From VXOI01 sp965261945 (GTDB lineage: Bacteria; Chloroflexota; Dehalococcoidia; Lucifugimonadales; UBA3495), in NCBI GenBank assembly GCA_965261945.1, contig CBDHEF010000002.1, positions 1,488,001 through 1,552,000 of the forward strand: a DNA stretch of 64,000 nt. Reading direction: 5' to 3'. This document shows positions 8,376 through 17,472 of the stretch, piece by piece. The position numbers and the translations under genes are program-made. A model generated the notes under the pieces. The model worked only from the letters and a program-made list of their open reading frames with translations, ran no database searches and had not been told where the DNA came from. The first letter of the stretch is position 1. Every line of letters begins with the position of its first letter.

Positions 8376-8732
8376 GTGGGTACTTTCTTCGTCGAAATAG
8401 AAATCGGAGATCCTGATGGTGAGCGTTGGGTAACGGTTGAAGCGCTAGTTGATACCGGGGCCTCGGTGTGTTCTCTTCCTTCGTCCGTCTTGCAAGACTT
8501 GAGCGTAGTCCCCAAGCGACAGAAGAGATACAGGTTTGCGCAGGGAGAGTCGCGCAGTATGGGAGTGGGCCAGACCTACATAAGAATTATGGACGAGGAG
8601 TTCATCACAGACTTCATTTTCAACGAAGAAGGAACAATCCCTTTGCTGGGGGCGCTGGCGCTTGAAAGCGCACAATTAGCCGTTGACCCTCACGGAAAGA
8701 GACTAATTCCCGAAGAGGGCATATTGCTGTAG
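8376..8732 (+). CDS. Retropepsin-like clan AA aspartic protease, intact copy 1
   Basis: A 118-residue single-domain aspartyl protease of the bacterial retropepsin type, which acts as a homodimer with one catalytic Asp per chain. The motif is VDTGAS with Asp26. Downstream are the flap-like 'FNEEGTIPLLGALALES' and the family end 'VDPHGKRLIP'. The GTG start has GGAGG at 8361-8365. Two further copies of exactly the same length lie at 8765 (dead) and 11432 (intact), and a broken relative lies at 48585. No signal peptide or membrane segment; substrate unknown. Confidence 0.8.
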   Translation: MGTFFVEIEIGDPDGERWVTVEALVDTGASVCSLPSSVLQDLSVVPKRQKRYRFAQGESRSMGVGQTYIRIMDEEFITDFIFNEEGTIPLLGALALESAQLAVDPHGKRLIPEEGILL

Positions 8733-8764
8733 CCAAGCGCCCGAGCATCCGAGAGGTTAAGTGA

Positions 8765-9121
8765 ATGGGCGTATTCAGCGTCGAATTCTCCGTTGGCGCT
8801 GCGGAGCGCAGACAGCAGCGGCAACTTTCAGCGGTAGTTGCCGCCTCGCAGTCCATATCCTTCGTACAGGGTTTGGTGCTGAGTGAATTGGAATCTTGCC
8901 TGATATGATTCGATCCTTCCAGCAACCCGATGGCGCGGAAAGAACGATATACCTCGGCTACGCCTGGCTCAGGTTGAATGACCGGGGAAGCCATGTCGCA
9001 TTTCGCGTTTAGCGATGACCACACCTGTCCAGTGCCGGGTCGGATAGTTGTCGATTTCCTGCTGCTACAAATCGATCCAGCCAATGAACGGCTGGTACAG
9101 ATGACCAGTTTCCCCTTGTAA
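8765..9121 (+). pseudogene. Dead retropepsin-like protease copy
   Basis: The span of 357 bp equals the two intact copies. Frame 1 reads 'MGVFSVEFSVGAAERR' and 'LSAVVAAS' (compare 'MGVFTTGVSIG' and 'LSATVDTGA' in the copy at 11432), so the catalytic Asp26 codon is now Ala (GCC at 8840-8842). A TGA follows at about codon 48. Other frames then give 'YLGYAWLRLNDRG' and 'FAFSDDHTCPVPG', ending in 'IDPANERLVQMTSFPL' with TAA at 9119-9121. So the gene has a nonsense codon and compensating indels. It sits directly between the intact copy and the DinB gene. Confidence 0.8.
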
Positions 9122-9122
9122 A

Positions 9123-9650
9123 CTACTCCCCACTCCTCCTCCTCTGCTCCTCCTGCAAATCGTCGATGCTCTCCCGGGAACGGCCGTAGATGTGCGGCAC
9201 GTCCCAGCCCTCCAGTCCCGCGTAGGTGTCTAACTGGCTGCGGTGATGCACCTCGTGCTCGAACAGCATCATTATTATGCGCCAGCCGCTCAGCATCCCG
9301 TCGGTGTCGATCATCTTGACGCGGCGTTGCAGCCACTCCGGGGGGCTGTCGTCCAGCCGCCGGTGGAACTCCTCGAATGACGCCTCGATGGCCGGAATCC
9401 AGCCCGACTGCCGCTCGGCGCTCGGAACGGGCCAGTCGTACAGCCAGCCCCGGTTGCAGTAGGCGCTGGCAAAATACAGGCGCGACTCCGCGATGTGATG
9501 CACGATTTCTGCAATGCTCCACGCCTTCTCTCCCTCACCCCGGGGAGGGCGCCAGAACTCAGCGGCGGGCGGCAACGCCTCGACATCCCGCACGGTGCGC
9601 TGGTGGAATCGGTCGAAGTAGCTTAGCAGCGTCGGCAGGTCTGTAATCAT
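9123..9650 (-). CDS. DinB family protein
   Basis: Four-helix bundle of the DinB/DUF664 superfamily, whose members are metal-binding thiol-dependent transferases or of unknown role. The expected three histidine ligands are present: 'EIVHHIAESRLYF' in helix 2 and 'LFEHEVHHRSQLDTY' in helix 3. I choose the Met at 9650, which follows AGGAAGAG and gives 175 residues, normal for the family; an in-frame start at 9752 would add 34 residues lacking family similarity. Its stop lies one base after the dead protease, in convergent orientation. The segment 9527-9548 resembles an arm of the palindromic repeat within the coding region. Confidence 0.75.
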   Translation of the reverse strand: MITDLPTLLSYFDRFHQRTVRDVEALPPAAEFWRPPRGEGEKAWSIAEIVHHIAESRLYFASAYCNRGWLYDWPVPSAERQSGWIPAIEASFEEFHRRLDDSPPEWLQRRVKMIDTDGMLSGWRIIMMLFEHEVHHRSQLDTYAGLEGWDVPHIYGRSRESIDDLQEEQRRRSGE

Positions 9651-9838
9651 CTCTCTTCCTAAAGGGGCCTGTTCCCCAACCTCAATCGGTCCGGTTGAGT
9701 CGGTCCAGTTGTCGGGAATCATAGTTTCCCGAACCGGCAGCGTCAACGGCATTCAATACCGGCGCGTTCGACCATTTGGCCCCGGACTGCGGCAGGGTGT
9801 AGAATCGCCGCGATATTGATGGTCACTGAGGAATTGCC

Positions 9839-11374
9839 ATGAAGTACGACGTGATTGTAGTCGGCGCGGGCTCCGCCGGTTCGGTGGTAGCCAGCAGGCT
9901 CGCGGAGGACCCGAATCGTTCGGTGCTGCTGCTGGAGGCTGGGCAGGACTACCCGGACCCTGAGCATCTGCCGGAGGCGGTGCGCAACGGAAATTCGTCC
10001 GAAGGCGAGGCCATCGGCTCGCCGGTGTCGTGGTCTTTGCGCGGCATCATAAATGACCAGCAGGGCGAGATAAACATCGCCCAGGGCAAGGTCATAGGCG
10101 GCTCCGGCTCCATCAACGGCCAGGTTTTTCTGCGCGGCCTGCCCGAAGACTTCGAGCGGTGGGAGTCTTTCGGCAACGACGAGTGGGGCTACCTCAAGGT
10201 GCTGCCTTACTACCGCAAGGCAGAGACCGACCTGGACATCCAGGACGACTTCCACGGCGCCGACGGCCCCCTCCCGATAGTACGGAGGGAGAACGAAGAA
10301 TGGCCAGTAGTGCAGAAGGCGTTCTACGACGCCTGCATGGAGCGCGGCTATCCGCCCAACCACGACCTGAACGGCCCCAACTCCGGCAGCATCGGCGCCA
10401 TCCCGATGAACAACCGCAGCGGCGTGCGAATGAGCACCGCCATCACTCACCTGAACCCGGTGCGCCACCACCTGAACCTCACCGTGCGAGGCAACGTATT
10501 CGTCCGTCGCGTGGTCATCGAGGAAGGGAATGTTGCCGGTGTCGAGGCGGAGAGCGGCGGAGAGGTGTTCATCTTGGAATGCGACCGGGTCGTGTTGTGC
10601 GCTGGCGCCCTCAAATCTCCCCACATCCTGATGCTTTCGGGCATCGGCCCGCGCGAGCAGCTTGATGAGCACGGCGTCCCGGTGCTGGTGGAGTCGCCCG
10701 GCGTGGGACAAAACCTGTTCAACCATCCCATGGGGTCGGTGTCATTCCGTGTAAAGGACGACGTGCGGCTGACCGCCAACGCCGAGGCCCTGCGTTTCGG
10801 CCTGCGGGTCACTTCGGCCCCCCCGTCCCATCCCAACGACGTGATGCTGCATACTCTGTCCATCTGGAACGTGATGACCGGCGAGATGGCGCCGTCGGGA
10901 ACGGCCCGCATCGCCTGCGCCCTGGAACTGCCCGACGGTTCCGGCTGGGTGCGCTTGCAGTCCTCCGATCCCACGGTTCAGCCCTCGATCAATTACCGCT
11001 ACCTGCACAACGAAAACGATATGCGCCGGATGCGCGACGCCGTGCGGCTGGCCTGTAGCCTGCTGGACTCCGAAGCCTACAAAGGCATATCCGAGGGCCG
11101 CATCGCCCCCACCAACGAGGTGCTGGCCAGCGACGATGAGCTCGATAGCTGGATCCGCCAGACCCTCGGCAGCTCGCGCCATGTCTCCGGCACCTGCCGC
11201 ATCGGGCCGGACGGCGACGGGATGGCGGTCACCGATCAGCAGTGCCGCGTCCGGGGCGTTGCCGGCCTGTGGGTGGCCGACTCCTCCATCATGCCCCAGG
11301 TAACCCGCGCCAACACCAACGCCACCGCCATCATGATCGGCGAGCGGGTGGCCGACTGGGTGGCCAGAAGTTAG
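9839..11374 (+). CDS. GMC family oxidoreductase (FAD-dependent)
   Basis: FAD-dependent alcohol/choline-dehydrogenase-like enzyme of 511 residues. The dinucleotide-binding fold begins at residue 6 with 'VVGAGSAGSVVASRLAED'; the second GMC signature region 'GALKSPHILMLSGIGP' is near residue 258. The active-site pair is His448 (SSRHVSGTCRIG) and Asn494 (TRANTNATAIM). No signal peptide. An alcohol or amino-alcohol substrate is likely, but specificity cannot be read. TAGAAT at 9800-9805 with TTGGCC at 9776-9781 (18-bp spacing) is a weak promoter candidate. Confidence 0.92.
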   Translation: MKYDVIVVGAGSAGSVVASRLAEDPNRSVLLLEAGQDYPDPEHLPEAVRNGNSSEGEAIGSPVSWSLRGIINDQQGEINIAQGKVIGGSGSINGQVFLRGLPEDFERWESFGNDEWGYLKVLPYYRKAETDLDIQDDFHGADGPLPIVRRENEEWPVVQKAFYDACMERGYPPNHDLNGPNSGSIGAIPMNNRSGVRMSTAITHLNPVRHHLNLTVRGNVFVRRVVIEEGNVAGVEAESGGEVFILECDRVVLCAGALKSPHILMLSGIGPREQLDEHGVPVLVESPGVGQNLFNHPMGSVSFRVKDDVRLTANAEALRFGLRVTSAPPSHPNDVMLHTLSIWNVMTGEMAPSGTARIACALELPDGSGWVRLQSSDPTVQPSINYRYLHNENDMRRMRDAVRLACSLLDSEAYKGISEGRIAPTNEVLASDDELDSWIRQTLGSSRHVSGTCRIGPDGDGMAVTDQQCRVRGVAGLWVADSSIMPQVTRANTNATAIMIGERVADWVARS

Positions 11375-11431
11375 CCGAGCTTACGGCGTTGGCAGGAAAG
11401 GGAGCACAATCTCAGGTATGAGGATTGGTAG

Positions 11432-11788
11432 ATGGGTGTTTTCACTACCGGGGTTTCCATTGGTAACATTGAGCAACAAGACTGGGTTGGGCTGTCAGCG
11501 ACAGTGGACACCGGCGCGTTCCTGATGTCCATGCCCGGCTCCCTGTTGCGGTCCATAGGTGTAGCGCCCAGCTTCACACAAAGCGTACGCATGGCCGACG
11601 GCAGTACGAGAGACATGGACGTCGGTCATGCCTGGCTCAGGCTGAACGGGCGCGAGGTAATAACATATTTTGCGTTCAACGAAGAGTACACCACCCCTCT
11701 GCTGGGGTCCTTGGCCCTCGAGACCCTGAGGATGTGCGTTGACCCGGTAGAGCAGCGCTTGATCCCTATGGACAGCATACCCTTGTAG
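11432..11788 (+). CDS. Retropepsin-like clan AA aspartic protease, intact copy 2
   Basis: Same 118-residue length as the copy at 8376, with VDTGA and Asp26 at the identical position, 'FNEEYTTPLLGSLALE' after the flap and 'VDPVEQRLIPMDSIPL' at the end. Closer in its first residues (MGVF) to the dead copy at 8765, suggesting that these two derive from one duplication. Lies 57 nt after the GMC gene and may share its transcript. Dimeric aspartyl protease activity is expected; substrate unknown. Confidence 0.8.
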   Translation: MGVFTTGVSIGNIEQQDWVGLSATVDTGAFLMSMPGSLLRSIGVAPSFTQSVRMADGSTRDMDVGHAWLRLNGREVITYFAFNEEYTTPLLGSLALETLRMCVDPVEQRLIPMDSIPL

Positions 11789-11878
11789 CCTGAGTGAGGG
11801 CGTCAGTCCGGGTGATTTCTCAACCGCAGACGTAGCTCACGAACCGGCTACTACCACATCAACAGGACTGAACAGATA

Positions 11879-12931
11879 ATGAAATTCGGCCTTTTTCATT
11901 CGGTACAGTTGCCCAACCCCCTGGAGCAGGAGCGCTATTACCGCGAGGCTCTCGAGCAGGCGCTACACGCCGAGCGATTGGGTTACAACTCGGTCTGGTT
12001 CACCGAGCATCACTTCACCCGGCACGGCATCGTTTCGGCGACGCTGACTTTGCTGGCCTACCTCGCTGGGGTCACCGACACCATCCGGCTGGGGACGGCG
12101 GTGACCGTGCTGCCTTTCCACAACCCGGTGCAGCTTGCCGAGCAGACGGCCACCGTGGACGTGCTTAGCGGAGGGAGGCTGGATCTGGGCGTGGGCCGCG
12201 GCTACCAGTGGGGCGAGTTCAACCGGATGAACATACCGATGGACGAGGCCAGCCGCCGGTTCGAGGAATCCATGGACGTGCTGACCCGCGCCTGGACTTC
12301 CGTTGAACCCTTCGATCACCGGGGCGAGTTCTGGAGCTTCAACGACATGACGGTGCTGCCCCGCCCGGTGCAGCAGCCACACCCGCCGGTATACGTGGCG
12401 GCCTCCGGCGCCGACAGCGTGGCCCGCGTCGTGCGCAACGACTGGAACCTGCTCATCGGACAAGGGGAGACTCACGGGCAGGTGGCGGGGCAGATAGAGT
12501 TCTATCAGGAGGCGCTGGCCGAGGCCGAAGCGGATTACACTCCGCAGCGGGTGGTGGTGGCGCGGGCCATGTACGCCGCGCCATCCACGGAACAGGCGCG
12601 GCGGGATGCCGAGATCCCCTTCATGTGGTTCAAGGAGACCGGCCAGGAAGTCAGCGCGCCGCCGGATCAGCGGCTCGACCTGCTGCCCGAAGAATACGCG
12701 GCATACCGCCGACGCTATTCGCCCGATGCCCGGTTCGACTACAACGCAATGTGCGACAGCGTAATGCTCTTCGGAAGCCCCGACCACATCGCCGAGCGAG
12801 TCGGCCGGCTTCGGGATTCCGGCGCCGAGAACCTGATATTTTTTGTCAATTTCGGCGGCATAGAGCATCAGAAAGCGCTGGACTCGCTGGAACTCTTCGC
12901 CGCCGAGGTCATGCCGCAGTTCGCGGATTAG
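11879..12931 (+). CDS. LLM class flavin-dependent oxidoreductase
   Basis: Luciferase-like monooxygenase of 350 residues, with 'AERLGYNSVWFTEHHFTRHG' (the FTEHH strand), 'VTVLPFHNPVQLAEQTATVD', 'GGRLDLGVGRGYQ' (the G-x-GRGY flavin-site turn) and 'VLPRPVQQPHPPVYVAA'. The C terminus has the usual 'FGSPDHIAERVGRLRDSGA'. Cytosolic. Preceded by 90 nt with no clear promoter and followed by a palindromic repeat arm. Substrate not inferable. Confidence 0.92.
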   Translation: MKFGLFHSVQLPNPLEQERYYREALEQALHAERLGYNSVWFTEHHFTRHGIVSATLTLLAYLAGVTDTIRLGTAVTVLPFHNPVQLAEQTATVDVLSGGRLDLGVGRGYQWGEFNRMNIPMDEASRRFEESMDVLTRAWTSVEPFDHRGEFWSFNDMTVLPRPVQQPHPPVYVAASGADSVARVVRNDWNLLIGQGETHGQVAGQIEFYQEALAEAEADYTPQRVVVARAMYAAPSTEQARRDAEIPFMWFKETGQEVSAPPDQRLDLLPEEYAAYRRRYSPDARFDYNAMCDSVMLFGSPDHIAERVGRLRDSGAENLIFFVNFGGIEHQKALDSLELFAAEVMPQFAD

Positions 12932-12965
12932 GGCCTGCCGACCTTTCCTTGGCGATTCACCCCAA

Positions 12966-12987
12966 CCCTCTCCCTCTAGGGAGAGGG
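12966..12987. repeat. Half copy of the palindromic element
   Basis: CCCTCTCCCT / AGGGAGAGGG with a 2-nt loop, preceded by CACCCCAAC as in the right half of the full elements. It lies between the convergent LLM and VOC genes, where the hairpin could end transcription. Confidence 0.6.
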
Positions 12988-13027
12988 AATTCTTTCGTTT
13001 TGATTGGAGAGGAAACGCCCGGGCGCT

Positions 13028-13423
13028 CTAGTGGGCAGGCTGCACCAGTTCAATCAGCACGTCGTCGGGGCCTTCGATGTAGGCCAGGCGCGAGCCGGCG
13101 GGTGTGCTGGTGAGGGGCAGCACCACGCGAATGCCTTCTGCTTCGAGGCGGTTCAGCTCCGATTCCAGGTCTTCCACGTCAAATCCGAAGTGCTCCAGTC
13201 CCAGCCGGTTCAGCTCGGCTACGCTTCGCTCGTCGGACGTGCCAGCGGGCTTGGATGAAATGTTGAGCCGCACCGGCCCGCCAACCTCCATGCTGACTGT
13301 AACGGTGACGGGCATGATTTCGCGGGCCCACAGCTTCTTGGCGTTGAAGTATTTCTCGTACCACGCCGCCGAAGAGTGAGGATCCTGCGCCCTGACGTGA
13401 ACGTGGTTGATGTGATACTGCAT
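13028..13423 (-). CDS. VOC family protein (glyoxalase/bleomycin-resistance fold)
   Basis: Single 131-residue VOC chain made of two beta-alpha-beta-beta-beta modules. It begins 'MQYHINHVHVRAQDPHSSAAW' with metal-ligand candidate His near residue 8, has 'LEHFGFDVEDLESELNRLE' in the middle and ends 'LAYIEGPDDVLIELVQP' with the terminal Glu ligand. Such proteins are lyases, dioxygenases or isomerases on small ligands. Its nearest relative in the window is the VOC protein at 22226, which is longer. Confidence 0.85.
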   Translation of the reverse strand: MQYHINHVHVRAQDPHSSAAWYEKYFNAKKLWAREIMPVTVTVSMEVGGPVRLNISSKPAGTSDERSVAELNRLGLEHFGFDVEDLESELNRLEAEGIRVVLPLTSTPAGSRLAYIEGPDDVLIELVQPAH

Positions 13424-13558
13424 TGTTCTGCCCTCCTGTCTGGTGTCCGATCACTTTACAGCATAACCCGGAAACCCGTAACTCATGGAGTAAAACGTCT
13501 AGTAAAACGTCGGACGGTGTCGCTTTGGTAACGACTTAAGGCGTATGCGATATTCGTG

Positions 13559-13586
13559 TTGACAACCAAGCTCCAAAGACTATCAT
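13559..13586 (+). promoter_or_regulatory. Promoter for the peptide ABC operon
   Basis: Consensus TTGACA at 13559-13564, 16-bp spacer, TATCAT at 13581-13586 (one mismatch from TATAAT). It lies 45 nt before the binding-protein start and is one of the best sigma70-type matches in the window. A 12-bp tandem repeat (AGTAAAACGTC twice) lies just upstream near 13488-13511. Confidence 0.65.
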
Positions 13587-13630
13587 AAAGGTCGTCTCTA
13601 AGTAACTACCAGAACATTCAGCGAGGATAA

Positions 13631-15364
13631 ATGATGGCTTCCTTTAACCCCTCAAAACGGCGCCGATGGTTGCTGCCCTTCGCGGCCATACTGGCGCTGG
13701 CGTTGCTGGTGGCCTGCGGTTCATCGGCCACCGAAGCGCCGGAACCCACCTCGGCGCCGGCACCGATGGAGGCTTCTGCCGTCGCGCCAGGCCAGGCTAC
13801 CACCCCCGCCGGGGCCACGGCTGTACCTACGGCGGTTCCTGCTACCACCCAGGCCCCTGCCCCTTCTACTTCAGTTACACCGGAAGGAGAACTGGTAATC
13901 ATGTCTCCCGACTTGGGATTCGAGGTGCCTGTGGGCTGGAATGAGACCGTGGCGGGCGGCAAAGCAGTCATGCGCTTCATCTACGACGCCCTGGTCGGTC
14001 TCGACGATGAGAATAACCTGTCCGCTGATTGGGGACTGGCCTCTAGCTGGGAGATGACCCCGGACGGCAGACAGTGGACCTTCAATTTGAAAGAAGGAAT
14101 CCCATACCACAACGGCGACGAGTTTGTCGCCGACGACATGACGTTTACCGTCAACAAGTGGATGGAACCCGAGTCCGTCGGCTCCTACAAGGAGCGGCTC
14201 ACCGCCTTCGTGGAGACCATGGAAGCCCCAGACCCCTACACTTGGGTAGTAAACACCGGGTCCCCCGACATCTGGCTGCACTGGGACTTGACCGATGCCC
14301 AGGGCGCCTTGGGGATGCCGGTTCCCGCCGCCCACTATCAGAGCGTGGGTGGTGAGGAGTTTGCCAAGAATCCCATCGGGACCGGGCCGTTCAGCTTCGC
14401 CGAGCAGCGTATCGGCGATTTCCTGGCCCTGTCGGCAGTGGAAGACCACTGGCGGGAAGGCACACCCACTGTTGCGACAGTTCGCTTCCGGAAGGTGCCA
14501 GAGGAAAGCACCAGAATCGCCGCTCTCAGGACCGGAGAGGCAGACATCATTACGGTCAGCCGGGAAAACGTCCCTCAAATCCGGGATGCCGACCTCCAGG
14601 TCTTCCTGAGGGAAGGACAGGCCATCGTAGGATTCTATTTCCACCAGCAATGGGACGACGTGCCGATCGCCGACATCAAGGTGCGTGAGGCACTGAACTT
14701 GGCCGTAAATAGGGAAGAACTGGCCGAGTTCGTCTTCGGAGGCCTGGCGTCACCGGCAGCCGTTTACCCGGTGCCGGCCAGCGCTCCCGTCGTTGACCTG
14801 ACTCTGCAACCCTATACCTACGACCCGGAGCGGGCCAAGGAATTACTGGCCGAAGCGGGGTACGAGGACGGGTTCGAGATCACAGTACACTCGTACCCCA
14901 GGTCCGACGTGCCAGAAGGCCCCCGCATGATTGAGGCTCTCGCCGGCTATTTCGACGAAATCGACGTTAAGGCCAACATTCTGCCCTCGGAGTACAGCGA
15001 GTACCGCACCGGGCGCCGCGCTCAGACCATCCCGGGACAAATGGGCTACCTGGGCGCCCCCAATCGCCCGTTCCCCGGATTTGTTGGTCTGATGCGGGCC
15101 CTACAGCACTCCGAGAGTCCCTTCACCAGCACCAAAGACCCGGAGTTTGACCGGCTGATAGTGGCCATGGAAGAAACGCTAGACCCCAAAGAAGCCGAGG
15201 AGCATTTCCTGGGCATCTACCGGCGGTACCACGAGCAGTTCACGCACCTTACCCTGCTGGACATCGACATACCCTACGCTGCCAACGACAAGGTGCCTGC
15301 CGACTGGAATCTGGCCGGGCGTTCATGGGAGCCCAACTTCAACGACGTCGTACGCCCCCGGTAA
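13631..15364 (+). CDS. ABC transporter substrate-binding lipoprotein, peptide/nickel type
   Basis: SBP_bac_5 family receptor (577 residues) for oligopeptides, nickel chelates or other organic ligands. Lipoprotein signal ends LLVAC with Cys29, followed by an Ala/Pro/Thr-rich linker to about residue 75. Family blocks: 'WEMTPDGRQWTFNLKEGI' near 140, 'NPIGTGPFSFAEQ' near 250, 'VREALNLAVNREELAEFVFG' near 350, and 'ERAKELLAEAGYEDGFEI' near 400. ATG codons at 13631 and 13634 are both possible; GAGG at 13623-13626 favours the second. Followed by the two permease genes after a palindromic repeat arm that could attenuate read-through, giving more receptor than permease. Confidence 0.9.
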   Translation: MMASFNPSKRRRWLLPFAAILALALLVACGSSATEAPEPTSAPAPMEASAVAPGQATTPAGATAVPTAVPATTQAPAPSTSVTPEGELVIMSPDLGFEVPVGWNETVAGGKAVMRFIYDALVGLDDENNLSADWGLASSWEMTPDGRQWTFNLKEGIPYHNGDEFVADDMTFTVNKWMEPESVGSYKERLTAFVETMEAPDPYTWVVNTGSPDIWLHWDLTDAQGALGMPVPAAHYQSVGGEEFAKNPIGTGPFSFAEQRIGDFLALSAVEDHWREGTPTVATVRFRKVPEESTRIAALRTGEADIITVSRENVPQIRDADLQVFLREGQAIVGFYFHQQWDDVPIADIKVREALNLAVNREELAEFVFGGLASPAAVYPVPASAPVVDLTLQPYTYDPERAKELLAEAGYEDGFEITVHSYPRSDVPEGPRMIEALAGYFDEIDVKANILPSEYSEYRTGRRAQTIPGQMGYLGAPNRPFPGFVGLMRALQHSESPFTSTKDPEFDRLIVAMEETLDPKEAEEHFLGIYRRYHEQFTHLTLLDIDIPYAANDKVPADWNLAGRSWEPNFNDVVRPR

Positions 15365-15394
15365 AAATCCAAACAGAAGCGGCATCACTCCAAC

Positions 15395-15422
15395 CCCCTC
15401 TCCCTCTCTATCGGGAGAGGGG
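15395..15422. repeat. Half copy of the palindromic element between receptor and permease
   Basis: CCCCTCTCCC / GGGAGAGGGG, a perfect 10-bp stem with 8-nt loop, in the 150-nt gap between the binding protein and the first permease. Confidence 0.65.
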
Positions 15423-15516
15423 ATTCTCAAAGCCAATTACGGGCTGAGTCTCACAACCGGCGGGCCCGGTCTGACCGAGAGGGTAACTTCCGAGCTTGCC
15501 GGACAGGGTGCGAAGG

Positions 15517-16434
15517 ATGCGCCGATATATTATCGTCCGCGCTCTCCAGGCAGTACTGTCCCTGTTCCTGTTGTCCATCATCATCTTCGTGGTGGTGAGG
15601 TTGACGGGCGACCCGCTTACACTGCTGCTCTCGGATGAGGCCTCAGAGGAAGACCGCATCGCGCTGGAAGCTGCTCTTGGCCTGGACAAGCCCATGCCGG
15701 TGCAGTATTTGATCTTCGCCCGCAATTTTCTTCAAGCGGACTTCGGCAACTCCATCCGCGGCGGCACTCCGGTAGAAGACCTGATAATGTCGAGGGTATG
15801 GCCCTCGGTTAAGCTGGCAGCGGCCGCTCTTCTGATAGTGGTGGTGGTGGCCGTGCCCCTGGGGGTGGTGGCGGCGGTCAATAAGGGAAAGCTGGCGGAT
15901 ACCATTGCCCGGTTCATCGCCGTAGCCGGACAATCGGTGCCCGCCTTCTGGATGGGCATCATCCTGATCCAGATATTTGCGGTGCGGCTGAATTTGCTCC
16001 CAACCTCAGGTATGGGGGGACTCCAGCACTACATACTGCCGGCGATTACCCTGTCATTGTTCGTAATTGCCGGGGTTATGCGATTGCTTCGCTCCAGTAT
16101 GCTCGAAACGCTGGATACCGAGTACATCAAGCTGGCGCGCATCAAGGGAATCTCCGAAGGAATGGTAATCTGGAAACACGCGCTGCGGAACGCGCTGGTG
16201 CCCGTGGTGACCTTCGGCGGCACCTACGTCGCAACCCTGATAACATTCGGGATTCTGGCCGAAGTGGTGTTTGCCTGGCCGGGACTGGGCCGTTTGCTCT
16301 TCGATGGAATAGTGGTACGCGACTTTCCGGTGGTCCAGGCGGTGGTAATCCTGGCCGGGACGCTGGTAATCGCTGCTAACCTCATGGTAGACATCGCTTA
16401 CGCATACATAGATCCACGCATCAGGTACGGGTAG
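15517..16434 (+). CDS. ABC transporter permease, DppB/OppB-like
   Basis: Inner-membrane permease with six predicted helices, beginning 'RRYIIVRALQAVLSLFLLSI' (TM1). It has the typical 'GLDKPMPVQYLIFARNFLQAD' periplasmic loop and the cytoplasmic EAA loop 'YIKLARIKGISEGMVIWKHA' near residue 205, where an ATPase docks. I prefer ATG 15517; the frame is open to a TTG at 15496 but with no better ribosome site. Followed after 5 nt by the second permease. Confidence 0.9.
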   Translation: MRRYIIVRALQAVLSLFLLSIIIFVVVRLTGDPLTLLLSDEASEEDRIALEAALGLDKPMPVQYLIFARNFLQADFGNSIRGGTPVEDLIMSRVWPSVKLAAAALLIVVVVAVPLGVVAAVNKGKLADTIARFIAVAGQSVPAFWMGIILIQIFAVRLNLLPTSGMGGLQHYILPAITLSLFVIAGVMRLLRSSMLETLDTEYIKLARIKGISEGMVIWKHALRNALVPVVTFGGTYVATLITFGILAEVVFAWPGLGRLLFDGIVVRDFPVVQAVVILAGTLVIAANLMVDIAYAYIDPRIRYG

Positions 16435-16439
16435 GGGAA

Positions 16440-17333
16440 ATGGCCTCTGTATCATCAGTCAGAGTAACGCTGGGAACAGGGTTAAGCCGTATCAGGGCGC
16501 CTTTAGTCGGACTGCGGAAAGGGCCGCTCATCCCGCTGGGCATCATTCTGTTCTTCGTTCTGGTCGCCATCTTTGCCCCACTGGTGACGCCTTATTCGCC
16601 AACCAAGATCAGCCTGCCGGAAAAGAATATTCCGCCCTTCTGGCAGGAAGGCGGCAGCATATCTCATCCCCTGGGGACGGACCCGCTGGGCCGGGATATC
16701 TGGACCCGGCTGGCTTATGGGGCGCGCGTTTCCATTCTGGTGGCCGTCAGTACCCTCGCCCTGGGGGGTATACTCGGGACAGCCCTGGGGTTGATTTCGG
16801 GCTATTACCGGAAACTGGACCCGTTTGTCATGCGGGCCTCTGATATCACCATCGCCTTCCCGATAATCCTGTTCGCCATCCTGCTGGTGGTGATTATCGG
16901 TGCAGGCTTGATCAACCTGATAATCGCAGTTGGCCTGGTCATCTGGGCGCGCTATGCCAGGGTTATCCGCGGCGAAGTGCTCACCATAATGACCCAGGAC
17001 TATATCTCCCGCGCCCGGGTGTCCGGGGCGTCGGACTTCCGGATCATCACCCGGCACATTTTCCCGAACGTATTCAACACGCTGCTCGTGCTGCTCACGC
17101 TGCAAGTGGGCTTCCTCATTATCGTGGAGTCCTCGCTGAGCTTTCTTGGCGCAGGCGTCCCGCCTCCGACTCCTGCCTGGGGATCAATGGTGGCATCAGG
17201 ACGCGACTACATCGTTAGCGCATGGTGGGTGTCGGCGATTCCGGGCGTCGCCATAATGCTGCTGGTGATCGCCTTCAATATGCTCGGCGACTGGTTGCGC
17301 GACCGCCTGGACCCCAAGCTTAGGCAGATCTAA
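16440..17333 (+). CDS. ABC transporter permease, DppC/OppC-like
   Basis: Second permease subunit (297 residues), with N-terminal TM after residue 25, the OppC_N region 'FAPLVTPYSPTKISLP', the motif 'HPLGTDPLGRDIWTRLAYGA' typical of DppC, and the EAA loop 'DYISRARVSGASDFRIITRH'. No DppD/DppF ATPase follows: a terminator comes 40 nt after the stop, so the transporter must borrow an ATPase encoded elsewhere. Confidence 0.92.
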   Translation: MASVSSVRVTLGTGLSRIRAPLVGLRKGPLIPLGIILFFVLVAIFAPLVTPYSPTKISLPEKNIPPFWQEGGSISHPLGTDPLGRDIWTRLAYGARVSILVAVSTLALGGILGTALGLISGYYRKLDPFVMRASDITIAFPIILFAILLVVIIGAGLINLIIAVGLVIWARYARVIRGEVLTIMTQDYISRARVSGASDFRIITRHIFPNVFNTLLVLLTLQVGFLIIVESSLSFLGAGVPPPTPAWGSMVASGRDYIVSAWWVSAIPGVAIMLLVIAFNMLGDWLRDRLDPKLRQI

Positions 17334-17372
17334 TCGGCGGCAGCAGCACCGCCAATGGGCTTTTGACAAAGA

Positions 17373-17399
17373 GGGGTCCGGCGTCTGAGTGCCGGCCCC
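17373..17399 (+). terminator. Intrinsic terminator of the ABC operon
   Basis: GGGG-T-CCGGC and GCCGG-CCCC pair around an 8-nt loop (GTCTGAGT), followed by CTTTATCTTTG. It lies 40 nt past the last permease stop. Confidence 0.7.
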
Positions 17400-17472
17400 C
17401 TTTATCTTTGCCTCGCCCGATTCTGACCTTCGCCGTCATCCGTTAAAGGTCTTGGAAGGTCTTGGGTATCGG

